Shown here: in pieces, positions 1 to 8,957 of the stretch
How the letters are laid out: every line of letters starts with the position of its first letter
Position numbering within the stretch: position 1 is the stretch's first letter
Assembly (NCBI GenBank): GCA_041392855.1
Contig: JAWKLD010000001.1
Span: forward strand, 2,032,001 to 2,096,000
Reading direction: 5' to 3'
Source of the DNA: Flavipsychrobacter sp.
GTDB taxonomy: Bacteria; Bacteroidota; Bacteroidia; Chitinophagales; Chitinophagaceae
Length of the DNA: 64,000 nucleotides
Program-made: the position numbers and the translations under genes
Notes under the pieces: model-generated
The model's database searches: none
What the model saw: only the letters and a program-made list of their open reading frames with translations
Told to the model about the DNA's origin: nothing

Positions 1-436
1 CATATATCAAAGAAATACTAGCCCCATCATATTTGGGTTCTACGCAATACTCTATCTGGTCGGTCTCAGCATAGTCTTTACAACGTTTGTCCCAGTCGCG
101 TAGGTCATCAGCATTGTAGGTATTATCCAAACTCAGCATAGGTACCAAGTGGCTAACTGTAGGGAACTTTTCACTCAAACCCTTGGCCACACGTTGTGTA
201 GGAGAATCGGGTGTTATTTGTTGCGGATATTTATCTTCTAATGCCTTTAACTTCTTATATAAAGTATCGTACTCTACATCCGCCAATACGGGTTCACTCT
301 GCACATAATATTTCCAATCGTTGTAGTTAATAACCTCTCTTAACAATTGAATTTCTTGCAACTCATCTACAGATGGTTGGTTCAGCAAAGTTTTTGCTTG
401 TTCAAATAAGCGTTGTTCGTCCTGCTTTGTGTACAT
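1..436 (-). CDS. ligA: NAD-dependent DNA ligase LigA, N-terminal part (runs off window)
   Basis: Read on the minus strand from the ATG at 434-436, the frame stays open for 145 codons to the window edge. The protein shows the LigA adenylation-domain order: an N-terminal Ia-type segment with YYV and DVEYD, then TPDSPTQRV, VPMLSLDNTY, and the nucleotidyltransferase motif KYDG with the catalytic lysine at residue 135. The family joins nicked DNA during replication and repair, using NAD+ as the adenylate donor. The remaining roughly 500 residues (OB fold, zinc finger, HhH, BRCT) lie outside the window. It is the last of a minus-strand run that begins with two NAD-salvage genes. Confidence 0.95.
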   Translation of the reverse strand, partial: MYTKQDEQRLFEQAKTLLNQPSVDELQEIQLLREVINYNDWKYYVQSEPVLADVEYDTLYKKLKALEDKYPQQITPDSPTQRVAKGLSEKFPTVSHLVPMLSLDNTYNADDLRDWDKRCKDYAETDQIEYCVEPKYDGASISLIY

Positions 437-468
437 GATAGCGAAGATAATGCTATCACTAATAATAT

Positions 469-1089
469 TTATCCTTGCAGGGTATCCCAATCACCCGCAC
501 CTGCTCTTAATAACTCTGGGGCTCCGTCCACACAGCTTATTACTGTAGAAGGTTCATAGCCACCATACCCTCCATTTATGACTATATCCACTTGATTTTC
601 GAAGATATCGTGTATCAATTCAGGGTCAGTATAATACTCTACGTCTTCCTCCATAGGCAACGAAGTACTCATAATAGGATTGCCCAATGCCGCCACTATA
701 GCCTGACAGATATTATGATCAGGCACACGTATACCGACCGTATCTTTTTTGGTCTTTAGTGTCTTAGGTACTTGCTTGCTGGCATTGAGGATAAAAGTGT
801 ATGGACCGGGTAGGGCTTGCTTCAACAACCTAAACGTAGGCGTGTCAATACTCTTAGCATAGTCGCTTATATGACTCAAGTCTGCACATACGAATGAGAA
901 CTGTGCCTTTTTAGGATCTACCCCTTTTATCTGTGCTATACGGGCTATCGCTTTTGCGTTGTAAATATCACAACCCAAGCCGTAAATAGTATCAGTAGGA
1001 TAAATGATAACACCCCCATCTCTCAAACACTCTACTACAGTATCTATGTTTCGTTGTTGCGGATTATCGGGATGTATGTGCAAAAGCAT
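469..1089 (-). CDS. YciO/YrdC/Sua5-family protein (threonylcarbamoyl-AMP synthase fold)
   Basis: 206 aa. The start (LLHIHPDNPQQR) and the segments GGVIIYPTDTIYGLGCD, PGPYTFIL, GIRVPDH and PIMSTSLP match the YrdC-like fold that binds ATP/RNA and, in TsaC/Sua5 members, makes threonylcarbamoyl-AMP for the t6A37 modification of tRNA. The IHPDNPQQR opening and overall length are closest to the YciO subfamily, whose exact role is less certain than that of TsaC. It lies 12 bp downstream of the nadR-like kinase and 32 bp upstream of ligA, all on the minus strand, so it may share their transcript. Confidence 0.88.
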   Translation of the reverse strand: MLLHIHPDNPQQRNIDTVVECLRDGGVIIYPTDTIYGLGCDIYNAKAIARIAQIKGVDPKKAQFSFVCADLSHISDYAKSIDTPTFRLLKQALPGPYTFILNASKQVPKTLKTKKDTVGIRVPDHNICQAIVAALGNPIMSTSLPMEEDVEYYTDPELIHDIFENQVDIVINGGYGGYEPSTVISCVDGAPELLRAGAGDWDTLQG

Positions 1090-1101
1090 AATGTAAAGTT
1101 A

Positions 1102-1626
1102 CTAATTAAAAGTACTCTTGATAAACTTTAGTGCAGTTTGCAAGCGCTCTTCTTCATTACCACTAACTACAGTATAGGGTAGCCCCGTTTCTGCAACTAA
1201 CTTTTTGTAGATATAGAAAAACTTTTGCCTGTCCTCTAAGGCAGGGTATTCTCTTTGCGGGTCATCTTCCCAAGGCAAATCTGTATCTGTTAATAGATAT
1301 AGATCGTACTTTCTGTTCTTTATTTGCTCCTCTACCCAAGTATGACAGTTACCGTATTTAGCTTCACTCCAAACTTTTATTACATGCAGGTCTGTGTCAC
1401 ATATCAGGTATCTATCAGCATAGGGTATCATGCTCTCCTCTGCTCTTACCTGCCCTATTGCCATACGGTGCAGATCAGCCTCTATATATTTCCGTCCCAG
1501 ATCTTCCAGATATTCTCTTGCGAACTCCGGCACCCACATGGTATCCAGTTCTTTTGCTAATGCCTCACTAAGTGTGCTCTTGCCTGTAGACTCTGGCCCA
1601 ATTACTACGACCTTCTTTATACTCAC
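1102..1626 (-). CDS. NadR-like nicotinamide riboside kinase (AAA_28 P-loop kinase)
   Basis: 174 aa P-loop kinase with Walker A GPESTGKS at residues 10-17 and the EFAREYLEDLG segment typical of the C-terminal kinase domain of NadR. That domain phosphorylates nicotinamide riboside to NMN with ATP. The helix-turn-helix and adenylyltransferase domains of full NadR are absent, so this is the stand-alone kinase form. Its start overlaps the stop of pnuC by 4 bp, which argues for translational coupling: PnuC imports nicotinamide riboside and this kinase traps it inside the cell. Substrate is inferred from family and neighbour. Confidence 0.88.
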   Translation of the reverse strand: MSIKKVVVIGPESTGKSTLSEALAKELDTMWVPEFAREYLEDLGRKYIEADLHRMAIGQVRAEESMIPYADRYLICDTDLHVIKVWSEAKYGNCHTWVEEQIKNRKYDLYLLTDTDLPWEDDPQREYPALEDRQKFFYIYKKLVAETGLPYTVVSGNEEERLQTALKFIKSTFN

Positions 1627-2249
1627 GCTCTACTTTTTTCTTCTTGTAAACGATATAATTTAAGCCATCTGAAGTAGCCAAATACAGCTACTATAAATAA
1701 AAACAGGGTTAGTATTGCATAAAAAGCCAACCCTTTATATAACAATAGAGGTATGGCTATAGCATTACTGATATTGAGCAATATCCAATTCTGCACCTTA
1801 TGCTTTGCCAACAGCCACATGCCTGCCCAAGCTGCCGAAGAAACAATAGCATCAAGCATTGGTACGTCTGAATCCGTAAAGCGGCTAAGCACAAAATATA
1901 AAATACCCCAACCCAGTACTACTATTGCTGTAGTTATCACCCAGTCGGTTTTGCCATTTATGCTTATCACACTCTTGCCTTCCTTTCCCCTATTCTTCAC
2001 CCATAGTATCCAACCATAGACACTCATAATGAAGTAGTACATATTTAAAGCCGACTCTGCGTACAGCTTAGCATTTATCATCACATAAACACTAATAACA
2101 GTACTTATAATACCTGTAGGATACAACCATACACTATTCCTATTGGCCAACACTACACTTACCATCCCAAACACTACAGCAACAATTTCTGTTACCGACG
2201 TATTGAGTAAATCACTCAGAAATTTTATAAAGAATTCCTCTAAACTCAT
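1623..2249 (-). CDS. pnuC: PnuC-family nicotinamide riboside transporter
   Basis: 208 aa with about seven hydrophobic segments. The early segment NRNSVWLYPTGIISTV and the later WILW are characteristic of PnuC, a facilitated-diffusion transporter of nicotinamide riboside whose uptake is driven by intracellular phosphorylation. It is the first gene of the minus-strand run and overlaps the kinase by 4 bp. A TACTTTTG element lies only 8 bp ahead of the start, so the message could be nearly leaderless. Vitamin-B1-linked PnuT relatives exist in Bacteroidota, but the kinase partner favours an NAD precursor as substrate. Confidence 0.92.
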   Translation of the reverse strand: MSLEEFFIKFLSDLLNTSVTEIVAVVFGMVSVVLANRNSVWLYPTGIISTVISVYVMINAKLYAESALNMYYFIMSVYGWILWVKNRGKEGKSVISINGKTDWVITTAIVVLGWGILYFVLSRFTDSDVPMLDAIVSSAAWAGMWLLAKHKVQNWILLNISNAIAIPLLLYKGLAFYAILTLFLFIVAVFGYFRWLKLYRLQEEKSRA

Positions 2250-2256
2250 TGACCCA

Positions 2257-2264
2257 CAAAAGTA
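2257..2264 (-). promoter_or_regulatory. Candidate -7 element for the pnuC run
   Basis: On the minus strand this reads TACTTTTG, a match to the Bacteroidota -7 consensus TAnnTTTG. No clear TTTG is seen 19-20 bp further upstream. Transcription would start within a few bases of the pnuC ATG. Confidence 0.4.
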
Positions 2265-2385
2265 CTACCTTAATTGTTGATACTTTCATCTTTTATAGGA
2301 TCGGCTATTCCCTACCAACACATTAAAACACTTTTACATGTCACTTATTTTTTTTCGAAAAAAGATGGTGTAAATGATTTTAGGT

Positions 2386-2416
2386 TTTGGTTATTTCAGT
2401 TTAAGTACTATTTTTG
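2386..2416 (+). promoter_or_regulatory. Bacteroidota-type promoter of tRNA-Phe
   Basis: TTTG at 2386-2389 and TATTTTTG at 2409-2416 are separated by exactly 19 bp, matching TTTG-N19-TAnnTTTG. The predicted start at about 2420 leaves a leader of about 14 nt before the tRNA. Confidence 0.75.
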
Positions 2417-2433
2417 CCATCCCAAATACGGAA

Positions 2434-2506
2434 GGTGTGGTAGCTCAGTTGGTAGAGCAAAGGACTGAAAATCCTTGTGTCGGGGGTTCAATTCCCTCCC
2501 ACACCA
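2434..2506 (+). tRNA. tRNA-Phe (anticodon GAA)
   Basis: A 73-nt cloverleaf: acceptor arm GGTGTGG (2434-2440) pairs with CCACACC (2499-2505) with discriminator A at 2506. The anticodon stem AAGGA/TCCTT encloses loop CTGAAAA, giving anticodon GAA at 2467-2469. The T-arm carries GGTTCAATTCC. CCA is not encoded. The 3' half of this gene is the integration site of the island, and its sequence is intact because the incoming element restored it. Confidence 0.97.
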
Positions 2507-2507
2507 C
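2462..2507 (+). repeat. att site, tRNA-proximal copy (46 bp)
   Basis: The segment from the anticodon stem to one base beyond the tRNA is repeated without mismatch at 43985-44030, and its last 40 bp at 47465-47504. Bases just outside the repeat differ on both sides, so these are the exact limits. This is the classical outcome of tyrosine-recombinase integration into a tRNA 3' end. Confidence 0.95.
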
Positions 2508-2516
2508 TTAAAAATC

Positions 2517-2550
2517 AAGCAGTTATGATGAATTTCATAGCTGCTTTTTC
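2517..2550 (+). terminator. Hairpin terminator immediately after tRNA-Phe, supplied by element 1
   Basis: A stem of 12 bp (2517-2528 with 2535-2546, one G-T pair) and a 6-nt loop is followed by a T-rich run. It lies inside element 1, just past the att site, and would end the tRNA-Phe transcript. Confidence 0.8.
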
Positions 2551-2551
2551 T

Positions 2552-2575
2552 TTTGGTCGAACAATGGTCGAACAA
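2552..2575 (+). repeat. Arm-type repeat, left end of element 1 (24 bp)
   Basis: Contains two tandem copies of TGGTCGAACAA. The same 24 bp occurs in the same orientation at 43861-43884, beside the integrase gene. Position near both att sites suggests integrase or excisionase arm-binding sites. Confidence 0.75.
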
Positions 2576-2651
2576 GTAATAGACAGGGAATTACAAATCT
2601 ATATAATATTAATACAAGACAGTCTTTTAATAAGTATATTTGTGAATATTC

Positions 2652-3632
2652 ATGGCAGCCGCAGAACAAATAAAAAGCTTAATTAAATCCTTCGGTGATG
2701 GTGATGAGACGCGCTTTTATGCGACGGCTATGCAAATAGCAGCTTCGGAGGCTAGAAACGGTCATATGGCTTTAGCTGAGGAGCTAAAGAAGCTGATTGA
2801 CAATGCTAAAAGCAGCAGACCGCAAAATTTTGGTGTTGTAAAGTCTTTCCCTTTAAGTGCTACTCAAAGAGAACTCAATGACCTATTAGAGTTATCGCAT
2901 CCAGGTGAGAAGCTAAAAGAAATGGTTTTGGATTCAACAGTTGAAAAAACACTGAAACGAATTCTAGATGAACACAAAAAATTAGAAATTTTGCGTAGCA
3001 ACAATTTATTCCCGAGGAAGAAATTGTTGTTTGTGGGGCCCCCTGGTTGCGGCAAGACCCTTTCAGCAAAAGTTTTAGCAAGTGAACTCGCTATACCGCT
3101 TTTTATCATTAGACTTGATGGATTAATAAGCAGATATATGGGTGAATCCATTGCCAAGCTCAGATTAATATTTGAGTCTATGAACCAATTTCGTGCAGTT
3201 TATTTTTTCGACGAATTTGATAGCATTGGAACAACTAGACATCAGCAAAATGACGTAGGAGAGATTAAAAGAGTTTTAAATTCTTTTCTTCTCCAAATTG
3301 AAAAGGATAATTCGAATAGTGTTGTTATAGCTGCAACCAATATCCCAGAATATTTAGACCAAGCACTATTTAGAAGGTTTGATGACATCTTACAATATCC
3401 ATTACCTGATGTTAGCGAGTTAAAAAGATTGTTCAAAAAAGAATTGCAAAATTTTAAGCTCTCGAAGAAATTTGATCTTCAGAAAATTGCGAATGAATCA
3501 ATTGGTTTAAGTTATGCAGATGTGCATAGAATCTGCGAAGATATGGTTAAGGACTATCTAGTATATGGCGAAGGTGAAATTTCTGAAGAACGCCTAATAA
3601 AATATGCACATCATCGCAAAAATCCATTTTAG
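2652..3632 (+). CDS. AAA+ ATPase, IetA-like partner of subtilase
   Basis: 326 aa. An N-terminal helical segment (about 1-90) precedes a single AAA+ module: Walker A GPPGCGKT at 129-136, pore-like RYMGES, Walker B VYFFDEFD at 183-190, sensor-1 IAATN, and an arginine-finger-like FRRFDD. It is followed after 12 bp by a subtilisin-like protease. This ATPase/subtilase gene pair is the architecture of IetAS, reported first as a plasmid-stability locus and later as an anti-phage system. The ATPase probably controls or feeds the protease; this is inferred from the pairing. It is the first cargo gene inside the left end. Confidence 0.85.
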   Translation: MAAAEQIKSLIKSFGDGDETRFYATAMQIAASEARNGHMALAEELKKLIDNAKSSRPQNFGVVKSFPLSATQRELNDLLELSHPGEKLKEMVLDSTVEKTLKRILDEHKKLEILRSNNLFPRKKLLFVGPPGCGKTLSAKVLASELAIPLFIIRLDGLISRYMGESIAKLRLIFESMNQFRAVYFFDEFDSIGTTRHQQNDVGEIKRVLNSFLLQIEKDNSNSVVIAATNIPEYLDQALFRRFDDILQYPLPDVSELKRLFKKELQNFKLSKKFDLQKIANESIGLSYADVHRICEDMVKDYLVYGEGEISEERLIKYAHHRKNPF

Positions 3633-3644
3633 TAAAGTTCCACA

Positions 3645-6110
3645 ATGCCACCATTTAAACGCGAACATATTGTATTAAATAGCCAACCTGAGACATTAAG
3701 ATATACAAGTCCCAATACGGGTAGATCTAAAGTTATCCCTCGTGAAATTGGTGACCGTGTAGCACATGGCAACCAAGTTCGGGATGAACTTAATCAATCA
3801 GTACAAGCATTTCAGCGAGAAGGGGATGAGGATGTTATATATATTGTTATTAAATCACCGATTGATTTTCTCATTGATATTGATAAGTTTGACAAAGGCA
3901 GCTTCCGACTTGCATCATATAAAAAAATACCTTCTATAGTAGAGGAAAATAATACAACAAACTATTATGAAGCTACAGTCTGTTTGAACCGCCATGCAGT
4001 ATCACTATTTTTAACCAAAATAGAAAAGTACCTGACAGAGGAAACGCCAACAGGAAATCCGAAAAACAACTCTTTAATAGCTAATATTGAACAGATAAGA
4101 GCCGCGACATTAGAGAGCTTTTGGCAGGAACCAGAACTTCCATTTCCTCAACATGATGACAACGTTTGGTGGGAAGTTTGGCTAGCCAAGAGTGGCAGTG
4201 CAAACGACATAAATGTAAATGCCCAAGTGGCTACTTCATTAGTCGAAAGAAATATCCAAGTTGCTGAACGTGTACTCGAGTTTCCTGAGCACTCGGTTTA
4301 TTTAGTAAGGGGGACGGTGCAGCAGTTAGCTAACACCGTTTTGTATTCCGATAGACTTGCTGAAATCAGAAAGCCGAGGGATTTAACAGACTTCTTTACT
4401 AACCTTGAATATGGTGAACAAACTGACTGGCTTGACGATCTCATTGCACGAACGGACGTTCGTTCGGCAAATAATGAGGTAGTGGTTTGTCTTTTAGATA
4501 CAGGGGTAAATAGAAGTCACCCTCTTTTGGTAAATCTTATCCCTGAACATCACTTAGATAGTGTAAATCCAGCTTGGGGTACTGCGGATAACCGTACGCC
4601 TGACGGTCATGGAACACCTATGGCAGGCATTGCATTATATGGCGACCTTTCTGAAATAATGGGTTCCGATAATCGAATTGAAATCTTACATCATCTAGAA
4701 AGTATAAAATTAATTAACGACAACGCCCCACATGCCCCAGATTTATACGGCGCGGTAACTCAAGAGGCAATTGCTCGAGGGCTTGTAATAAATCCAAACT
4801 TCAAGAGAGTTGTGTGCATGGCTGTAACCAGTGCTGATATCGTGCATCGAGGCCGACCGACCTCGTGGTCATCTGCTATTGATCAAACTCTTTTTGGCAC
4901 TATTGAGCAAAGAAACGACAAGACATTATTGATGGTATCATCAGGTAATTTACCGCTTGAAGAAAGAGTAAACTACCCTATTGGAAATGTAGATTTTACG
5001 ATTGAAGATCCAGCACAGTCCTACAACGCAATTACTGTTGGTTCTTATACTCTGAAGGACGTTATTGATGAGGGCGCGTTCCCAGGTTCTGAAGTTCTAG
5101 CGCGTAGAGGCGCAATGTCGCCTTGTAATACCACTTCTATCGGTTGGCTACATGAATGGTGCAAGAAGCCTGATATTGTCATGGAAGGAGGGAATGCTGC
5201 CATTCAAAACGGTGATGCCATTTACCCGGATTCATTAATGCTTCTTAGTATTTCAAGGAAACGTTTTGGCCACAGTAGCCCTTTGACAACTTTTAGGGAT
5301 ACAAGTGCATCAACTGCTTTAGCATCAAAATTTGCTGCGGAGCTCTATACCGCTTATCCAAACTTACGGCCTGAAACTATTCGTGCATTAATGGTGCATT
5401 CTGCAGAGTGGACTCCAGAAATGCTGAATAACAGAAATATTAGCCAGTTAAATAGCCTCGAGAAAGAACGTTTGCTAGCGCACGTTGGGTACGGCGTTCC
5501 AAACTTTGAACGTGCAAAATATAGCGCCAATAATTCCCTTTCTATGATTGTAGAACGTACAATTAAACCGTTTCGTCTTGAAGGGTCGTTAGTCAAGACT
5601 GATGAGTTTCACCTGTTTGACTTACCTTGGCCAACGGATGTTCTACAAGACCTGTTAGGCACAGTCGTAAAATTTAAAATAACACTTTCTTATTTCATTG
5701 AACCTAACCCTGGCAACAGACAATACGAACTATCAGCGAGTTATAAATCTCATGGACTTCGGTTTAAAATGATAAATCCACTGGAAACTGTCGAAAACTT
5801 TAGAGGTAGAATTAGCCGTGCTGAAAGAGCTGCAAATTACGCAAATGAAGGTGGCGAACAATGGATTTTGGGAACACAGCTTCGAGATAAAGGTTGCATA
5901 CATAAAGATATATGGGAAGGTACAGCAGCGGATCTGGCTACGCGCAATAAAATAGCGGTATATCCTATTGGAGGCTGGTGGAAAACTCGACGAAACCTTA
6001 CTCGGTACGATAATCAAGTTCATTATAGCCTTGTTATGACGATTGACACACCGTCAGTCGATACCGATATTTATACACCAGTTCAAGTCCAAATCCCGAT
6101 AGAAGTTTAA
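3645..6110 (+). CDS. S8 subtilisin-like serine protease, IetS-like
   Basis: 821 aa with the S8 triad visible: Asp285 in LLDTGVNRSHP, His322 in DGHGTPMAG, and Ser554 in RDTSASTALAS. There is no signal peptide, so the protease probably acts in the cytoplasm. About 270 residues precede the catalytic domain and about 230 follow it; these may sense a trigger or bind the ATPase. It forms an operon with the AAA+ gene 12 bp upstream. The IetAS assignment rests on architecture; whether it gives phage defence in this host is not shown. Confidence 0.87.
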   Translation: MPPFKREHIVLNSQPETLRYTSPNTGRSKVIPREIGDRVAHGNQVRDELNQSVQAFQREGDEDVIYIVIKSPIDFLIDIDKFDKGSFRLASYKKIPSIVEENNTTNYYEATVCLNRHAVSLFLTKIEKYLTEETPTGNPKNNSLIANIEQIRAATLESFWQEPELPFPQHDDNVWWEVWLAKSGSANDINVNAQVATSLVERNIQVAERVLEFPEHSVYLVRGTVQQLANTVLYSDRLAEIRKPRDLTDFFTNLEYGEQTDWLDDLIARTDVRSANNEVVVCLLDTGVNRSHPLLVNLIPEHHLDSVNPAWGTADNRTPDGHGTPMAGIALYGDLSEIMGSDNRIEILHHLESIKLINDNAPHAPDLYGAVTQEAIARGLVINPNFKRVVCMAVTSADIVHRGRPTSWSSAIDQTLFGTIEQRNDKTLLMVSSGNLPLEERVNYPIGNVDFTIEDPAQSYNAITVGSYTLKDVIDEGAFPGSEVLARRGAMSPCNTTSIGWLHEWCKKPDIVMEGGNAAIQNGDAIYPDSLMLLSISRKRFGHSSPLTTFRDTSASTALASKFAAELYTAYPNLRPETIRALMVHSAEWTPEMLNNRNISQLNSLEKERLLAHVGYGVPNFERAKYSANNSLSMIVERTIKPFRLEGSLVKTDEFHLFDLPWPTDVLQDLLGTVVKFKITLSYFIEPNPGNRQYELSASYKSHGLRFKMINPLETVENFRGRISRAERAANYANEGGEQWILGTQLRDKGCIHKDIWEGTAADLATRNKIAVYPIGGWWKTRRNLTRYDNQVHYSLVMTIDTPSVDTDIYTPVQVQIPIEV

Positions 6111-6190
6111 CTATTATCACACGACACATCCTCAGTGTTTTTTCAAATAATAAGTCAGGTTTATGCTATCTTAGACTATAAGTAATCTTT

Positions 6191-7237
6191 TCACCGAATT
6201 GAGCGTACCCTTTCTATCCTCTCCAAAACATAATCTGGATATTGTCCATCAAAGTACTCAAATACTAATGGATTGCCAGTCAAAAATTGTCCGACAAATT
6301 CCATCCATATTTCGACGGTATACTCACCATTTAATTTAAACAGCTTTAATGAGTCTCCCTTAATGTGTCCGCTGTTCTTAATGTTGTAATTAAAATCAGA
6401 ATCACGGCGTGCTAGATATTCATCCTTATTATAAAAATGGATAGCGCCGTCTAAATGATTACACATGCCCGTCTGAATATCAAATTCTGCATGTAAATAT
6501 TTTGAGGGATAATATTCTAAGCCATTTCGCACTATCATAGTCTGCTCTTGTCTGAATTCTTCTGCCTGGAAAGTTTTAATTCCTTGTCTGGACGACCACT
6601 TAATATCTAGTGAGTGAACACCTCCAAATATCAATTCAATGTAACGTTCTAATAAATCCAATGGCGGGGCTATTTTTGATATTGAATCTGGAATTTCTCT
6701 TATATCTTTATTGAATTTTGGACCGTACCATGTATCAAGTTCCATATATCCATTTGTGTCGAGATTGATACGCACTCTATCATAGTCCAGTGCTATATGA
6801 GCCTGTATGTTGGGATCGGTTATTGACCAAAAATACTCAATGAACCTAGGTGAGAAATTATTCCATGGATGATAGCTTCTCCGAAAATAAGGATGAGCCA
6901 TAAGGATATGAGTGTCGCTATAAAGGTATCCTTTAGCAAAAAAATGGCGTTTGAATTTGCTTTGAAGAATACTATAGTCCATTAAACCATCTTGATCAAT
7001 AGTAAGTTCTGGATGTAATAATGGAACAATACCGGGATAATTCACAACTATTCCAGTTGTAGGGATAAATTCGAAATTGCTGTCGTTAAGGGCAATCCCT
7101 AGATTCGCTGCATAAAGCTTATATTTTTCAATAAGCTCAACGTTCTCTATTAGCTCTGAAACCATTTCAAGTTTTCTCTTGTTCTCAAGGTTTTCAAAAC
7201 TGTCTTCCTTTTCTTCATCATTCTTTTGACTGCTCAT
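6191..7237 (-). CDS. Uncharacterised protein between IetAS-like pair and TIR gene
   Basis: 348 aa, not recognised. The first 40 residues are charged and predicted helical (KNDEEKEDSFENLENKRK). The body is rich in aromatic residues with several W/Y/H clusters such as HPYFRRSYHPWNNFSPRF and ELDTWYGPKF. No transmembrane segment, signal peptide or standard nucleotide-binding motif is visible. It converges with the protease gene and is divergent from the TIR gene 59 bp away, so it may share a regulatory region with the latter. Position among defence genes suggests but does not prove a defence role. Confidence 0.7.
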   Translation of the reverse strand: MSSQKNDEEKEDSFENLENKRKLEMVSELIENVELIEKYKLYAANLGIALNDSNFEFIPTTGIVVNYPGIVPLLHPELTIDQDGLMDYSILQSKFKRHFFAKGYLYSDTHILMAHPYFRRSYHPWNNFSPRFIEYFWSITDPNIQAHIALDYDRVRINLDTNGYMELDTWYGPKFNKDIREIPDSISKIAPPLDLLERYIELIFGGVHSLDIKWSSRQGIKTFQAEEFRQEQTMIVRNGLEYYPSKYLHAEFDIQTGMCNHLDGAIHFYNKDEYLARRDSDFNYNIKNSGHIKGDSLKLFKLNGEYTVEIWMEFVGQFLTGNPLVFEYFDGQYPDYVLERIERVRSIR

Positions 7238-7296
7238 AATTTTAAAGTTATCAATTATTCAGGTAGGACTAAAGAACCTATTATTGCATATAGGAA

Positions 7297-8802
7297 ATGA
7301 ACTATTTTTATAGCATGAACTTTGGAAAATATCTTGATAAAATCCTGACCTATCTTGTTGAAAATCCTGAATTAAACAACATCAATGCATACACTATCCA
7401 GAAAAAAATTCTGGATAACAGAGTCTCATTAGTAGAGGCAAACAATCTTTTACAATTACTACAGGAGTCCAGCTATGTAACCACGAACAGTAATAGATTT
7501 ATAGGAGTGTCACAAGACACGGAGAATTTTTTACAAAGTGGTGGGTTTCAGAAACTTTTTCCTGAACATTCTGAAATAATAGCAATGTCGAGCAACTCCG
7601 ATATAAAAATATTCCTTTCATATTGCTGGAAGCAAGAAAAAGAAGCACAGGAAGTCCATAAGGACTTGTCTCAAATAGGTGTAACTATTAAAAAGGATGA
7701 TCATGTATTACGCTATAAGGATAGTATACATGACTATATGAGTTCAATACGGACTGACGACTTTGCATTGGTGTTAATCAGTGAAGATTTTCTTAAGTCA
7801 AGGAATTGCATGAATGAAATGATTCATATTTCTAAGGAACAAAATGCATGGGTAAAAATATTACCGGTTATAGTAGATGGTACCGTTCTATATCGACCAA
7901 AGGATAGACTAGCATACATTAAATATTGGGAGGATGAGCTTAAAGATTTGCAGGAACAAATAACAAACCTTCCCCCTTACAAAAGTTTGTCACTACACGA
8001 AGAAATTAAGGTAGTTGCCGAAATATCAATGATGATAGACACGTTTCTCTCTACGTTGGTGAAAGAGAAAAATGTGTACCTAAGCGATTTAAAAGAAAGT
8101 GGTTATAAAGAACTTCATGAAAAGATTGGAGTTGAAAACTTATCGTATGCATTCAATCTGCTGGAGATTTCTTTCATGAACGATGCAGAAGAAAGGGAGC
8201 TGGCGTTGTCAGAATATTCTAATAAGTTTCCGATCAACGGTTTTTACTGGGGTATCATGGCAGCGACAGCTAAGATGTCTAAACGCTTTAGGCTTGCAAA
8301 GGAATATTATATTAGATCAATCGAACTTTCTCCAGATAATATTGCATCACTTAATAATCTCGGGATGCTATATCTTGAATATTTCAAAGATTTTACTGCT
8401 GCACGAGATTGTTTTCAGAAGGTGCTTAATATTGATGAGAAGCACACAATCAGCAGACTAAATCTAGGAGTTGTTTACACTGAACTTGGAGAACGGGGAA
8501 AAGCATTCCTAGAATACTCATTCATTCTTACATATGACCCTAAAAATGCTCAAGCGCATTGTAACATCGGTAATTATTATCGAATGGATAACATAAATCA
8601 CGAAAAAGCTGAAGAGCATTATAAACTTGCTCTGGACTCCGACCCGACCCTTCCTGAAACCTATCTTAACTATGGCAATTTCCTAAAAAATAGTGGTAAA
8701 CTAGAGGAGGGAAACGAATTATACAAGCGCCTCCTCAAATTGGATATTCGAGATGATGTTCGGGAAGCTGTTCAAACATTACTAAAAAGCAATAAAGGGT
8801 GA
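7297..8802 (+). CDS. TIR-domain protein with TPR repeats
   Basis: 501 aa. About 100 N-terminal residues look like a winged-helix or effector-linking region. A TIR domain spans about 102-250: KIFLSYCW opens it, and SRNCMNEM carries the conserved glutamate (E174) at the position of the catalytic residue in NAD+-hydrolysing TIR domains. From about 300 to 495 several TPR repeats follow (for example LNNLGMLYLEY, LNLGVVYTELG, LNYGNFLKNSG). Bacterial TIR-TPR proteins are often immune effectors that deplete NAD+ on infection. A second in-frame ATG lies 6 codons downstream. Enzymatic activity is inferred. Confidence 0.85.
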   Translation: MNYFYSMNFGKYLDKILTYLVENPELNNINAYTIQKKILDNRVSLVEANNLLQLLQESSYVTTNSNRFIGVSQDTENFLQSGGFQKLFPEHSEIIAMSSNSDIKIFLSYCWKQEKEAQEVHKDLSQIGVTIKKDDHVLRYKDSIHDYMSSIRTDDFALVLISEDFLKSRNCMNEMIHISKEQNAWVKILPVIVDGTVLYRPKDRLAYIKYWEDELKDLQEQITNLPPYKSLSLHEEIKVVAEISMMIDTFLSTLVKEKNVYLSDLKESGYKELHEKIGVENLSYAFNLLEISFMNDAEERELALSEYSNKFPINGFYWGIMAATAKMSKRFRLAKEYYIRSIELSPDNIASLNNLGMLYLEYFKDFTAARDCFQKVLNIDEKHTISRLNLGVVYTELGERGKAFLEYSFILTYDPKNAQAHCNIGNYYRMDNINHEKAEEHYKLALDSDPTLPETYLNYGNFLKNSGKLEEGNELYKRLLKLDIRDDVREAVQTLLKSNKG

Positions 8803-8957
8803 TACAGATATTTCTCGATAAGTTTAACCGCTACGAATAAATCTAAACTGAGATTACAGCATTATTGCTATAGCTTAGTTTCTCATTTTCTTCAAATCAC
8901 TTTAAGCGCTTGTTCTAACTGGTTGTATGGACAAGATTAATAACAACAACCTTCAGG

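Noticed and set aside
2477..2686. Plus-strand frame starting in tRNA-Phe
   Set aside because: It translates the tRNA 3' end, terminator and arm repeats.
6111..6190. Possible terminator between the subtilase gene and the 348-aa gene
   Set aside because: Only a 4-bp ACAC/GTGT stem before a T run; too weak to call.
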